Source: Pelecanus crispus (lineage: Eukaryota > Chordata > Aves > Pelecaniformes > Pelecanidae). From it: a stretch of 64,000 bases of DNA. Below are positions 49,067 to 60,800 of the stretch, piece by piece. The stretch spans positions 82,395,721-82,459,720 of the forward strand of contig NC_134643.1 of the NCBI RefSeq assembly GCF_030463565.1, read 5' to 3'. The translations under genes and the position numbers were made by a program. A model generated the notes under the pieces. That model was not told the origin of the DNA, did not search any database, and worked only from the letters and a program-made list of their open reading frames with translations. Position 1 is the first letter of the stretch; the number at the start of each line of letters is the position of its first letter.

Positions 49067-49677
49067 ACAGGTACATGAGTAAAAGCTAGACAAAGCACAC
49101 TTCCATGAGAGCCTGTTGTTCTGGCAGACCCAATCCTCCATGAACACCAAAAATATATAAACCACCAGACTGTCTTGTTTGACTTATTCCGTGTACCCCT
49201 TAGCAGATATCAGTTGTTTATTTTCATTCCATGAAACTTATCTAGATAAGTCCACAATTTTCCAGGCCTCCCTTCCTTTATCCCAAACATCCCCACCCAT
49301 TCTTAGGTCAGGTGTTACAACCTTTGTCAGGCTAGAATATAGTAATCTTTATTTTAAGTATAGCTTCATTTGTTTTGGTTTCCATCTACCTTTCCTGTTT
49401 AAATGAAAACACAAAGCTCTATCCCTCTGCACTTTGTTCCTGGGGTATTTCCTGTTGGTACCCTTTTGGTGAGCATTATATTTTTATATTTCCTACGCCA
49501 CAGTTGCACTGATGAACCTCTGCAGTAAGACCTGTGTTTGTGGTTGCTGCTTCTGGTGTAAGATGCTGTTTGCTTAATCGCTAAGCAACTCTCAAGAGTT
49601 CAGCCCTGGGTTTCTAAAGCAGGCCTGGTCAGCAGGCAGATCATGTTAGCAGTGTTACTGCTTTGGGGAAGGTGTGA

Positions 49678-49695
49678 TTTTTTTTTTTTTTTTTT
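49678..49695 (+). repeat. Poly-T tract, 18 bases
   Basis: A perfect T run, with no recognisable retroposon body on the minus strand next to it. Confidence 0.8.
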
Positions 49696-52600
49696 AAATG
49701 AATCCTGGCTTCCTAAGTAAATGAGGTTTAGCTGCTGATGTATCTGTGTATATGTTGCCACAGCAGCTTTGGAGTCAGCTGGCCAGCTTCAGACGCATTT
49801 GCCAGAGAGACAGAGTCCTTACAGATAAAAAGTTTGGACAGCTTTCTGAAAGTCTGGCACTTGTGCAGAAGACAGACATCCAAATTAGTGCTTCATTGAA
49901 GGAAGGGCAGAAGAGGAAGGTGAACTGTATTATTAGACCCCAGAGAATCCACACAGGATGCCCTGACCACAGGAAAAGCTTTATTCAGCTCTTGCCCCTT
50001 ATTAGCCTTGGATAATCAACCACAAAATGCAGAGCCACAGGAAACCAGGCAGCATAATTTCTACTGCTCCCAGAAGTACTTGTTTCTAGCTGAAGAAATT
50101 CAAGTGGTGCCACTCTTTGAGTGGACACAACCATAACTTTCCACAGCCGCCATTATGCAGCAGCACTTGGCTGCTGGGTGTACTGTAACTGCTGAGGGAG
50201 TTTGTCTCATTTGAGCTATATGCACATGCACCTGTGTGTCTATTTGCAGGCAGTACTTTGAAACATTTGGTTTTTTCCTCTGATTTTTCCCCAGTAGGTA
50301 AATCAGGCTTTGCAGGTCTTTCTTTCTCTTGATTTACGTACATAAACGGTTATTTTTGTTGTTGCAGGACGTTTCATTCTTCACCCTCCTCCAGATCCTG
50401 CTCAGATCCTCCCTGTAATCTTGCCATCTCTTTTTGCGACATCGCTTTTCAGCCACACCCTGGATGACGCACTGCCATTTCTCAGCTCATTATACTGTGT
50501 GGCTACAAGTCCTGCTGCAAAACCAGCATGGAAAGAAACAACACACAAAAATAACAAAGCTAGTCCAGCCTCAAAGGTGGATATGCAGCTACTGTGAGTC
50601 ACACCTTAATTTCACAATAAAGCAACCTTGGAACTTATGCTCCCAGATGCTGATTAATTTAATTTTTAAATCTCTAAACAATACTGGACAGAGAGAAATA
50701 AGAAAAAGAAAATGCAGCACTGAGTATTTCAGTGGTGCCAAAGGAGCACTGAGAAAGACGTGACCTTAGCCTTTCACTAGATGGATGTGATAAGCTCAGA
50801 ATTTTAGATGGGTGTGATGAACTCAATATTTGCGCCTCACCTAAACCTTTGAAGAGATGTTGTCAAATCTTCTATGCTCTGATTGTTTTGTCTTTAATTT
50901 TGCTTTTTTAAGCTCTATTAAATCTCCTCCATGAGAACAAAATCTAACCCCACCAGCCTCATGGCTAGATAGGCTTGCCCAGTTCCTGTAATGGGGAGGA
51001 CACTTTGGGCTGTGCTGCAGATGGTTTGTTTCTTTCAGCTTAGTTGCAAGGATTACTTACTGATATTGAAATCAATGGGCAAATTCACTTAATCCAGGTC
51101 TACTGACTTGACATCTGGCTAAGCTAGCATCTAGTTGGCACAGCTGATGGACTGTGTATGACAAGGTAACATTTACATGCCTTATCACAAGTGTTGATAC
51201 ACAACTGCCCTCCATGAACACTCATACACACAAAAAGTTTTACTTCACATTATCAGTCCATCTTTTCTTATAGGTTGGCAAGAAAGGCAAAGAGAGAGGG
51301 AGAGGGAGTGTTATTATTGGGAGGAGCACAGGCATTATTGTGATGGCGATCTAGATAGTAAGACATGTAAGTACTAGAAAAGTTCCAGGCGGTTCTTTTA
51401 GGATTAGGCCAGGTCTTCATAAACCCAAGCTCCAGTATACTCCTCAGCACAGCCCTCTTGCATTGAGGACAAGACACTTTCTGGATGAGTATCATCAATA
51501 TTTGTTAACCACGTGAATCAAACAATCTGCCGTTTCTTATCTTTCTGACATGAAATCACATGAAATTGGGTCGGTTTGAGTCTTGGTACAGAACAGAAGA
51601 CACAGACCTACAAAAGATAAGAGTAATCTAAAATGTTGACTGAAATGTTGGCTGTAGGAAGGACGGAAGTTGTAATGGAAAAAAGATCAGTCCCTGTTGG
51701 AAGAGGACAGGAGGAGAGAAGATGGTGGTGCTCCTTTGTCTTTCTTACAGTGGGCTCTGAGAGGATTGAAATGGACACAGCAGAGCAAGGCTGGAAGTGT
51801 GGCATGGTGGTCGTGCCAGGAAAAAAATTCAATTGAGAAGCAAAAGGATGATTGTCTAGGGCTCAGAGGGTGTCACTGAGAGGCCACTGTCTGGGCTTCT
51901 ATTTTCAGCTCTGTGAAAGAATCATCATACCATTTTAGCCAAACTCTGTAGAATACTAAGGGCTGGTCTGTGCACAGATTTGTGCTGATATCGGGAAATC
52001 ACGCCTATAACATGCCTTTCGTTGTTCCAGGGGATCCTCTGCCTGGACACTCATTTTGATGTGCCCTATTTCAGTGAAAGCGATGAAGTAAGCTTGAAAG
52101 GAGCTAACTCATAAGGGTCTTGGAAAGTGAAAACTGTACCTTTGTACTATGCACTGTTGAAAAGGGTGAATGAAAATGTCTGCCCTTATTTCTTCTCTAC
52201 TCTGCACAGGACAGGTCTCTAGAGTCTATGTAACAAGTTCACTGAAACTCTCACACCCTTTGAAGGATGCCGCAAGCCTTGCTTAACGCATGGAACGCAA
52301 TTTGAGGAAGAAGCTACAGAAGCACAACGTGGTGTTATGTATTTAAATCATGAGGATTACAAAACTCCATTGTTTGCTCATTAAAACACAGAAACCCAAA
52401 GCAAGTAAAATATTATCAGACAGTGCTGATTGAGGGTGTAGCAGTTCTTGGTTCTTACTGATTCAAACATGCTTTGCTGAACCCTTTGGTTTTAGCCTGT
52501 CTGGCTTATCTGTCATTTGATGGATTTTACTAGCTTGCTTGTGTATACCAGACCTGATTAACAGCACTGCCACACACATATTTTTAATGAATTCTTGAAA

Positions 52601-55600
52601 AAGTCACGGTGAGTGGGTGGACTCAGGACTGTCTGATCCGGTTTTGCAGCCGCAGTGACCTGACGTTGAGGGTGTCTGTCTGTTCAGTCATACCAAGCCA
52701 CAGCATTCAGTCCCAGTTCAGCAAAAGCCACAGGCATAAACTGTGCAGGAAAAGCAACTACACAGCAAGAAACGGTTTGTGACTTGACCTGAGATTGCTC
52801 AGCACCTGGAAGGGTCTGAGCAATACGTGGGGTGTGACAGCATAAATCAGTGCATAAACTGGCTTTAGCTACAGTAACTGTGGATGCAGAACATCAGAAG
52901 AGATTTCAGGGAGAATAAATTTGACTAGATTTGTCTTTTTTCTCCTTCCCAAGCTAGAGAATTAATTGCAAAATACATTCGGTAGCTGAAGACATGTCCA
53001 TGGGCATTTAAAACACTGACTGAGAATAGGAGACTGAGTAAAGCAGATTTTCCAAATCCAGAATCTCAATGGTGGACATTTTCCATTTCTTTTGTGCTTG
53101 AAAAATAACAGAGAAATTTGAAAAATCAGCATGGCTACATCCCCAGGGGAGACTCAAATAAAGCGTTAATTAAAGTAAAGAAAGGGAGTTGTCTTATTTG
53201 AACTCTGCTGAGCTAGATGGATTACCTATGAAAGCTGGCATTGACAGGACAGCTGTATGAAGAAGCCTGTGGCAGAAGTACCGGTGTCTTATACAAACAA
53301 CAGGAGACAGGGCAGGAGACACAAAGCCATAATTGCCAGATAGATTTCTTCCTCATGAGGCATATGCTAAGTCAGCAGAAACCTGCTTCAGTTCTCTGTT
53401 GCAAGGCACCGCACTGTTAATTAAGGAAAAAAAGTCGGTTATACCTACTATCACTCTTACAGCTCTTTAGCCTTATACTAGAGGGAATACTGCTGGGGAG
53501 AAGAATATTATAGATCTTGCTTGGAGAAACAACAATTTTTCTCTTGCCTGTCTCTTCTTTTTCATATATCATTGCAGAGAAAAAGCACAGCAATAAAAAG
53601 GGACATGTATTAACATGAACATTGAGGTGTAGGAATATGAGAATGGCCTGGTGAGATTTCACTGTCCCAGCATTTAGTAAAATAATTTAAACGGGTGCTG
53701 CAGTTTAATTAAGATTTTGGGTTACCGGCTTTTTTGAGGTTCTAGAGGTAGAACTGGGAAGTCATGGAGGTCTTTATGCAACTTTCTGCCATGGGGGAAA
53801 CCAGATCTTTTTCAGGTCAATAACCTAAAATTAATTAATACAATAGGTACCTGTTGGGACTACCGAGAACCCCACAGATTTAATTCCTTAGCTTCACATC
53901 TCTTGCTCTTATATTACTTTTACTCACCATGAACTATGACTTTGATCTACTAACTCAATATAATCTATAATAAGTCTAAGCTGTATTTAAAAATGCCTGG
54001 GTTATTTGTTGTTCCGCAGTGTTTCTCATCCCTTTGGAGCAAGCTTGTTTCACTCCATATCGAACTAGTTATCAGTAAGAAGGAAAATAAGATACCTATC
54101 TTTTTGCTAATTAATACTTTAGAAAGCTTTCACTTTCATGTTTTAATGCATATTAAAAATCCTAGCTGTGACTGGGTGCTTGTCTTTCTGCACCAAAAAA
54201 ATGTTTTGGTGTAAACCAAAAATGACCATCACCATGAATCCATGACATTGAGGCTCTGGTTTTGGCTGCCTGACCACTGTGCTTGGCTTCCTTCACTGCA
54301 TGCCCAGCCCTGAAACCAAGATGAAGAAGCATGCTTAAGCCCTGCTGCTGCTGAAAGGCATGGCCCTGCCCGCCCCAGCTGCAGCCTCCTGCCCTCCCTG
54401 TGCTGTACAGGTCCGCGGTCCAGCCTTGGCTGGGCTCAGGAGCAAGCCCAGGAGAGTTGTGCAGCACAGCAAAGACTACCCATGTAGGAGAGCTGCCTCC
54501 AGCCTGGATCCCAGGGCCATGCATGCCTCCTCCTCCGTGCTTAAATGACACTTTTACTGCTTGCAGGTTACACAGGAACAGAGGGAAAAGCAAAAGCCCG
54601 AAGTGAACCTGGATCGTATGCTGTGCTCCAGCTGAGGCACTGTGCACCCCATCAAAAGGTGGGGTTCTTCTCCCTGCTTTCCCTTACCTCTGGTATAGTC
54701 AGCTGAAATGTCTGTGGTAAGGCACACAACTGCTTTTTTTCTAGGAATTTGAGCTACGGTTTTAATTACTGTTAATAAGGAAGTGGATTTTCTAGCCTGT
54801 AAAAAGATTAAAAATAAAAAAGAAAAAAATACCCTCCAGACCATGCCAAACCTGGGTAAAAGCAAATAATTTCTTTGCCATGAAATCTAATTTTTTCCCT
54901 TTGTTATTTGCTAATAATTTGCAGAAGACAAAATCACCACGAAATACCACAACTTTTCAATTTTAAAAACACTGAAATACCTCCATACAAATCTTCACTT
55001 GTTTTAACCTATTGTTTCTCAAGTGTTCATCAAAATCAATATGATTTTCTGTAATACAGTCGATCCTACAAATTTTGCCCGGAAAGAAGCATTTCGATGT
55101 AAAAAAATCTCCTGCCAGCTCTAGTTCAAACACTTGTGACTTAGCATATGCCAAAAGCACACATGGTCATGCACAGACAGACAGAGTGAGAGCCCCAAGA
55201 GCCAGCCTCACTTGCACAGAAGCAAGTCTGTAGAAATCTGGTTGACCTGTGAGCCTGAAGGTCTCTACTCCCCTGAGATGGATGCTCTGGTAGGGGCACC
55301 AGGCCATAGCTGGCACTGTGCTGAACCCTGTAACAGGCAGGTTCATTTTGGTACTCCCTTCCTCTCCTGGTAGCGGGGGGGGGAGATGTCCGCACCTCCT
55401 CTCCCCTGGCCAGAGCAGCTGAGGTGCGTTGCACTACCTGCCTGCTGCTCTTTATCACAGGCAGGGAGTGGAAGTGGCTTGATTCAAAATAATTTCATAT
55501 GATGCATGTTTTGGCAGCCAGCTATTTAAAAAGCTCTCTTATGCCGTGCTAGCCCCAGGTGGAGCCCCGTGTACATCCCCTGGGTGCAGGGCTTCCCCCA

Positions 55601-55929
55601 GTCTGGGGAGGCTGTTTCTCTCCCTGCCTCTATGATTTTGGCCCTGTTGCATGGTGTTGCCCCACTTACCACCCTTGGGCCGTTTGGCTGCATAAGTATC
55701 ATCACTACTTTGGCTGGTGCCCTTCACCTCTATCCCCAACCCTTACAAGAGAGGTGGAGGTGAGCAGGAACCATGCGCACAAGGGGGGTACCAGTGAAGG
55801 CTTGCACATCCTTGCTTCCAGCCAAAACGGCGTGCCTCCCCCCCGCCACCCCCTGCTCATGGTTTCCCTCACGATAGCCGCCCCTGGGGACTTGGACGAG
55901 CAAGGTGAGGGATTACTCAGCTGAAGGAG

Positions 55930-56260
55930 GTTGTGGTGCTATACCCCGGGGCGAGCAAATGCCTTGGTACAGGATTTTGGATGCGGTTCTGTTTACCCGC
56001 AGCAGTCGGGCATTGCTGGTGAGTGCGGCAATCTGAAATATGATTTTAAAGCCCGCCGTGGCACTCATAAGCGGATCTGCACAGGCAGCCAGGGAAGATG
56101 AAATCCTCTTGTTAGCCACAGGGCAGCGTGGTGTGGCAATTAGTATGTTAAGCAGAGCTGAGAGAGACTTTTGTAATGAAACCGAAAACTTGGCTGGCCC
56201 CCAAAATCTGCAAAGGTTCAAGAACCTTTCAGTAAACCTGGATTGAGCCTTGGCAGATTT
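55930..56260. promoter_or_regulatory. Candidate conserved non-coding element with retained CpGs
   Basis: The block keeps many CpGs (CCCCGGGGCGAG near 55,945, ATGCGGTTC, TACCCGC, GTCGGG, GAGTGCGGC, GCCCGCCGTGG, AAGCGGATC, GCAGCGTGG, AACCGAAAA) amid CpG-poor spacer. It also has a GGCAATTAGTATG homeodomain-type core near 56,136. Both strands show frames of 60-100 codons, which reflects low stop density rather than a recognisable protein. It could be a conserved enhancer or, less likely, an unrecognised exon. Confidence 0.3.
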
Positions 56261-56977
56261 ATAATTTCAAGGAGGAACCGTTAAAAACACCCTGGTTCGT
56301 GCACGATTTTGAGCCCAGACCTGGCCACACTTGGCACTTTGGGAGTTTTGCTTTGGGTTTTTTGCATACAAATCCAAAACACAATGTAGACTCAGCAGGG
56401 AGGAACCGATGCAAACCAAAACTGCTGAGTTTTGCACAGCTCTAATTATAATCTCTTCACAGTCCTGGTTTTATTTATTATTGTTTGTACTGTGGTAGCA
56501 GCGCGGGGCTCCAACCAGCTTCGGGGCCGCGCTGTGGTAGGTGTTGTAAAGGCAGAAGAAGGAGGCAGGATCCCCAGCATGAGGAGTTTATAAACTAAAT
56601 AAACAAAATAGATAAAGAATGAGAGAAAGACATAAAACACGTAAGCAAAGTGATTAGGAGGTGTTGGCAAGACAACTGCTTTTACTTAGTGTCTCTCTCA
56701 CCCACACATGAAATTGCGTCTATTTACCCTGTAAACTCTTTGGGGTCAGGGCCACATCTTCTCAAATGCAGAGGGAGATGGGATGCGAGAAATGAGTGGA
56801 GAAATGGAGGTGCTGGGGGGTGGTGGTGGGATTGGCAGCCCCCAGGGCAGCACTGCTGGATTTTGGCAGTGAGGACGGCAGTGGGAGTCAGGCGATGGGG
56901 AGACTGGTAGGGTGGGGGGACGGAGGAGACAGATGGCATTCCCTTGCTTGGGTCAGGTCAGAAAACCCATTGCATGC

Positions 56978-57145
56978 ACCATGACGACCTGGGACAAGTC
57001 ACTGGACTGCTCTGTGCTGCAGTTTCCTCTAGGGTTGAGCAGGGCTAAAAATATTTCCCTATATGGCATAATTCTTCCTCGATGTAAACTGCTTTGAGAT
57101 ACTCAGGTGAAAGGTGCTAGAGGAATGCAAAGATTTATTTTTCAT
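56978..57145 (+). repeat. Ancient amniote SINE-like copy (MIR/L2 type)
   Basis: The order 'cctgggacaagtcactggactgctctgtgctgcagtttcct ... ggctaaaaatatttccctatatgg ... actgctttgagatactcaggtgaaaggtgctagaggaatgcaaa' mirrors the layout of MIR/L2-like repeats: tgggcaagtcacttaacctctctgtgcctcagtttcct / gtaaaatggg-ataatacttccct / ctttgaga...gtgaaaggcgctata. The copy is old and diverged. The exact family needs a library search. Confidence 0.55.
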
Positions 57146-57589
57146 AAACCTCCTCACATATTCTTTTCACTGCCAAGTCAAGTCCTGAAGCCAGGAATTT
57201 TAGAGATGCATATATCTCTCTCACTATATATATGAATATAAAAATATGTTTATGAAAGAGGCCAAGGTATATTTTTTAGAAATGAAGCCTTAACTTAGAC
57301 TTCCTAAATCTATATATAGGAACTTAAATGAATGGCCGGATTTAAAATCAGGACAGTTACTTCTTTAAAATTAGGTTCAGGAGTCTAGCTATAAGTTCTT
57401 ACTTGAAAATGTTTAGCCACAAGCTAGCTGGAAATTTCATATCTTAAAAGAAGTTTGTAATGTCTGGGGTTTTTTCTTTCTTTTTTTTTTTTTGTTCTAG
57501 GATTTAGGTGAAGGTTTGGGCCAGTTATTTTATCCCAATTATTCACCATTCTGCAACTATTAATTAAAACAAACAGCTCTCTGAAGCTA
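57146..57589. other. AT-rich spacer
   Basis: AT-rich, with a degenerate TA/TC microsatellite at about 57,208-57,250 and a T13 run at 57,481-57,493. No gene or named repeat is supported. Confidence 0.55.
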
Positions 57590-57870
57590 TTTCTCACAAC
57601 GGGGAAGATTTATATCTTGAAACTGAAGCCTGTTTTCTCACTGCGTCTATTTTCTACACTGCGTAAACATCCAAGTTTGTTATTGCAGCAATCACCAGCG
57701 CGAGCTCTCAGAGCTCCTTGCCAGGCTTGTGATATTTATTGTTTGTTAAGCCCCAGCTCCTGGAGTGAAGTGATTAGATGAGAACCTCGGCTTAGAGTTA
57801 AAAAATGATGTAACTTTGCGCTGGACCACAGGGCTGGTGAGAGAAACGGGAAAACATGAGCAGAATGTAT
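57590..57870. promoter_or_regulatory. Candidate enhancer with forkhead-type sites
   Basis: Two forkhead-like sites, GTAAACA at 57,663-57,669 and ATTGTTTGTT at 57,738-57,747, flank ATTGCAGCAAT (57,682-57,692), which resembles a C/EBP palindrome, and a CCAGCGCGAGCTC segment. There is no coding frame of substance. If the terminal exon at 42.7 kb is real this lies inside its intron. Function is inferred from motifs only. Confidence 0.3.
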
Positions 57871-60800
57871 AGTCAAGGGTCCAAACATCAGAAAGGCGGA
57901 CAAAAAAGAAAACCCCACATGTATGATTATTTTTAAAGCCTAAGGACTCTTAAGCCAACCTCCCCCTTATAATTTGGAAGGGGGGGGGGGGGGGGCTGAC
58001 TCATGGCTTCTGACTGCCAAAGCATGGCCATGGTGGGGGTTACTCATCGCCTTATAGCTGCCTGGAGGTTTCTCACCGAGGGGCTGCTCACCCCTCTGCT
58101 GAGCTGCACGTGTTTGTTATCACCGGGTGTTGGGCTCCTGCCACTTTTTTTTTCCTTTTAAAACAATCTTCTGAGGCATTCGGTTATGAAAATATCCTGC
58201 GCAAGGAATTACACGGACTTGGCAAATAGAGACAACAGGTCAATTTCTGGCCCTCCCAAATCTGACAGGATCCCTTTAGCTTTCAAAAAACCAGAAGAAA
58301 AACAGAACTATTAAAAAGTCTCAGCTGCCAAATGGTCAGTAAGTCTGTAACAATGTAAAGCAAATGTAAACATTATATGATGAAATGCATTTTTTTAAAA
58401 GCCTTCTTTTCTCAGCAGTTAGATGGGCTTTATATACAATGGGAAGATTCATTCCTGAAGGTAGCTCCAGTGCATGAAACAAACCCCTACGTATCACAGT
58501 CTAAAATACCTATTTTTAATGAAAGAGCAACTGAGGCATCGCCTTTACTTTGGGAAAAGCTCGTTCAGCCTCCTGATTTATGAAGGCTGCACTTCTCACT
58601 GCTCCGCTACCCGCCTCGCTGTGCCCACAAACCCTCTGGGGAGAGGAGAAAAATACATCTGCAGTGAAGGAACCTAGCTATTACCAGTGTAACTAAAGGA
58701 CATTAATAACGGAAAACCAATGTGAAGAGCACAACAAAAACACAAGCAGGATGAAAATGAAAATGTTTGTGCGTGGAAAAATAGCTATACAAGGTTGCAG
58801 TTTAAGACATGAGAAGGTCTGGTGTGCATTGTTCACCAAGCTATGGATGGGAGCTGGAGATGCAAGCAGGGGTCCATAGCCAGCTCTGGCCAGACCCTGC
58901 GCTGGCCCATGCCAGCAGGCATGGGAGTGAGCCCAGAGAGCAACCCGCCTCTGCTTTCTCATCATTACAGCCCTGAGGAAACGTCCTGTTGACACCCAGG
59001 GTAATGCCGTGGGTGTTTTCTACCCAGTTTCTTCTCCACATGGTGAGATCTGGGCTAGACATACTGGTATTGGTTCACCTGCTTACCGGGAGTTGGGTGC
59101 TTGGGAGGAAGGAAAGGATGGGAAGATGACACCAAACCTCATTACTGTAGTCACAGGTGAATTGCACTGCTCAAAGAAAGCAGAGGAAAGAACAAATCAC
59201 TCTTGACTTCCCCTCTCCCCTTGAATGGGTCCCTGCTGCAGACAGTGCACTTGCCAGATGCCTGCAATAGGCCTGCAAACCAGCATAATATTCAGCTCAT
59301 TCCTGCTGGAAGTTCTGCTTCCCTTGCCACCATGGATGCTATCTGTAGCGCATGGCAATAACCACCGTACACCAAAGGCAGAGTGGATCCCAAAATAGGC
59401 AGGAACAGGTCCCAAAATATGGAGGAACATGGTCTTCTCAGCTGGCTGAATGTACGGTCTATAGCCATGTTGCAATTTATGTGGTCTACATTTATTTATT
59501 TACATGGGTACAATTTACACCCCTCTTTAGGGTGCAGTTAAACCTGAGTTCTAGTTCAAGGTATGGCTTCAGGAATCAGGACAGTTATAGACCAGCAACA
59601 GATGCAGACAGTTACAGCTTAGAGGAGAGATAAATCTCCTCTTGCATGAGTGAAGAAATGCCAGAATACCCTGAAATCCTGCTATTTACCAGATAACCTT
59701 GCATTGTGAATGTTTGTAGATCTCCGCTGGGGCTAGGGTTAGGTATGCAATAATGAACCAGTATTGGCCTTTCTGTTTCACACATACTTTGTGAGCTGGT
59801 GGAAGACAAATGTTGAACACACTAGTGCCATCAGCTGCCCTAGTACACTTTAGGAACTTCATTCTTTCTATTCCTGCTGTTAATTCAGCAACACACCCTG
59901 CCAATAAACCACAGCAATAGCTGCCTCGCAGGTCATCATGACTACAGAAGAGCAGGCTGCTTGCCAACACCAGACAACTTAGCCACTAACCATGGACGCT
60001 CTGGCATAGCCAAATTCCCATGGGCAATGGCAGCACCTCCTGAACTTGTGTCTTCTCCCACTGGCGTGTCCTGGGGCTGAAGGGTTAAGGCATGCTTCCC
60101 ATACTTCTGGAGCCACAGCTGATCAACCCAAGGGTATGGGCTGACACAGTCCTACTGTTTTGTGCTTGCTGTTCTGGTCCAGAACGAGTCCGTACTGGGG
60201 TGTCCACAGCTGGTAAAACCTATGTCAAGTGTCTTTGCTCGGCCATGTCTCAGCCTGTGTGAGCAGCTAGGCAAGGCCCACCATTGTCTTCTTAATGTGA
60301 CAAGGTAGGGCTGAAGTGGCCTCCAGCCAAATCGTCACATACCCAGTGCTTGTGTCCAGAGAGACGTATGAAGGCAAACAGCTTGAACAACTGGGTACCC
60401 GCTGGAAGGAAGGACATGTCAAACCAGAGCTTTCTGTTTTATTACTCTTCTGCAATTGGATCAAGGGAAAAAGGCAAGTATCCCACAATAAGGTGGAAAA
60501 TACCTCAGTACAATGTTCAGGTCTGTGGGATGTGCCCTCACAGAAAAGCCCATCACCTAATGCAGCCCTGTTGTTGGCACAACCGTGCAATTAAACTTAA
60601 GCACCACTTAAGACTTTGGAGGCTTAAACTCAAGAATGCCATGCCCAGACAAATTCTGCTGTAAAGACAAAGTCAAAGTGACTTAGGCAGATTTATAGAT
60701 TAAAATGGAAATGCCCTCACTGTACTGATTACTTATGCCATTTTATTCTGTCCTTCACTCTTGAAGAGAACTGTTGTGTGAGCAAACAGAGCTTCAGTTT

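Larger units (their letters stand above)
42855..55929. other. Probable intron or upstream spacer of the minus-strand gene, no further exon found
   Basis: If the exon at 42,699-42,854 is real, this is intronic. I looked for minus-strand blocks bounded by splice sites and found none that I can defend. The 161-codon minus-strand frame at 54,162-54,647 is Gly/Ala/His-rich with no domain. Simple tracts are AG repeats near 44,059-44,071, (AAC)n at 48,741-48,767, T18 at 49,678-49,695 and G9 at 55,375-55,383. Old repeat fragments are listed separately. Confidence 0.45.

Noticed and set aside
54162..54647. 161-codon minus-strand open frame, considered as an upstream exon of the 42.7 kb gene
   Set aside because: Low-complexity Gly/Ala/His/Gln composition, no domain, and no clear splice sites at its edges.
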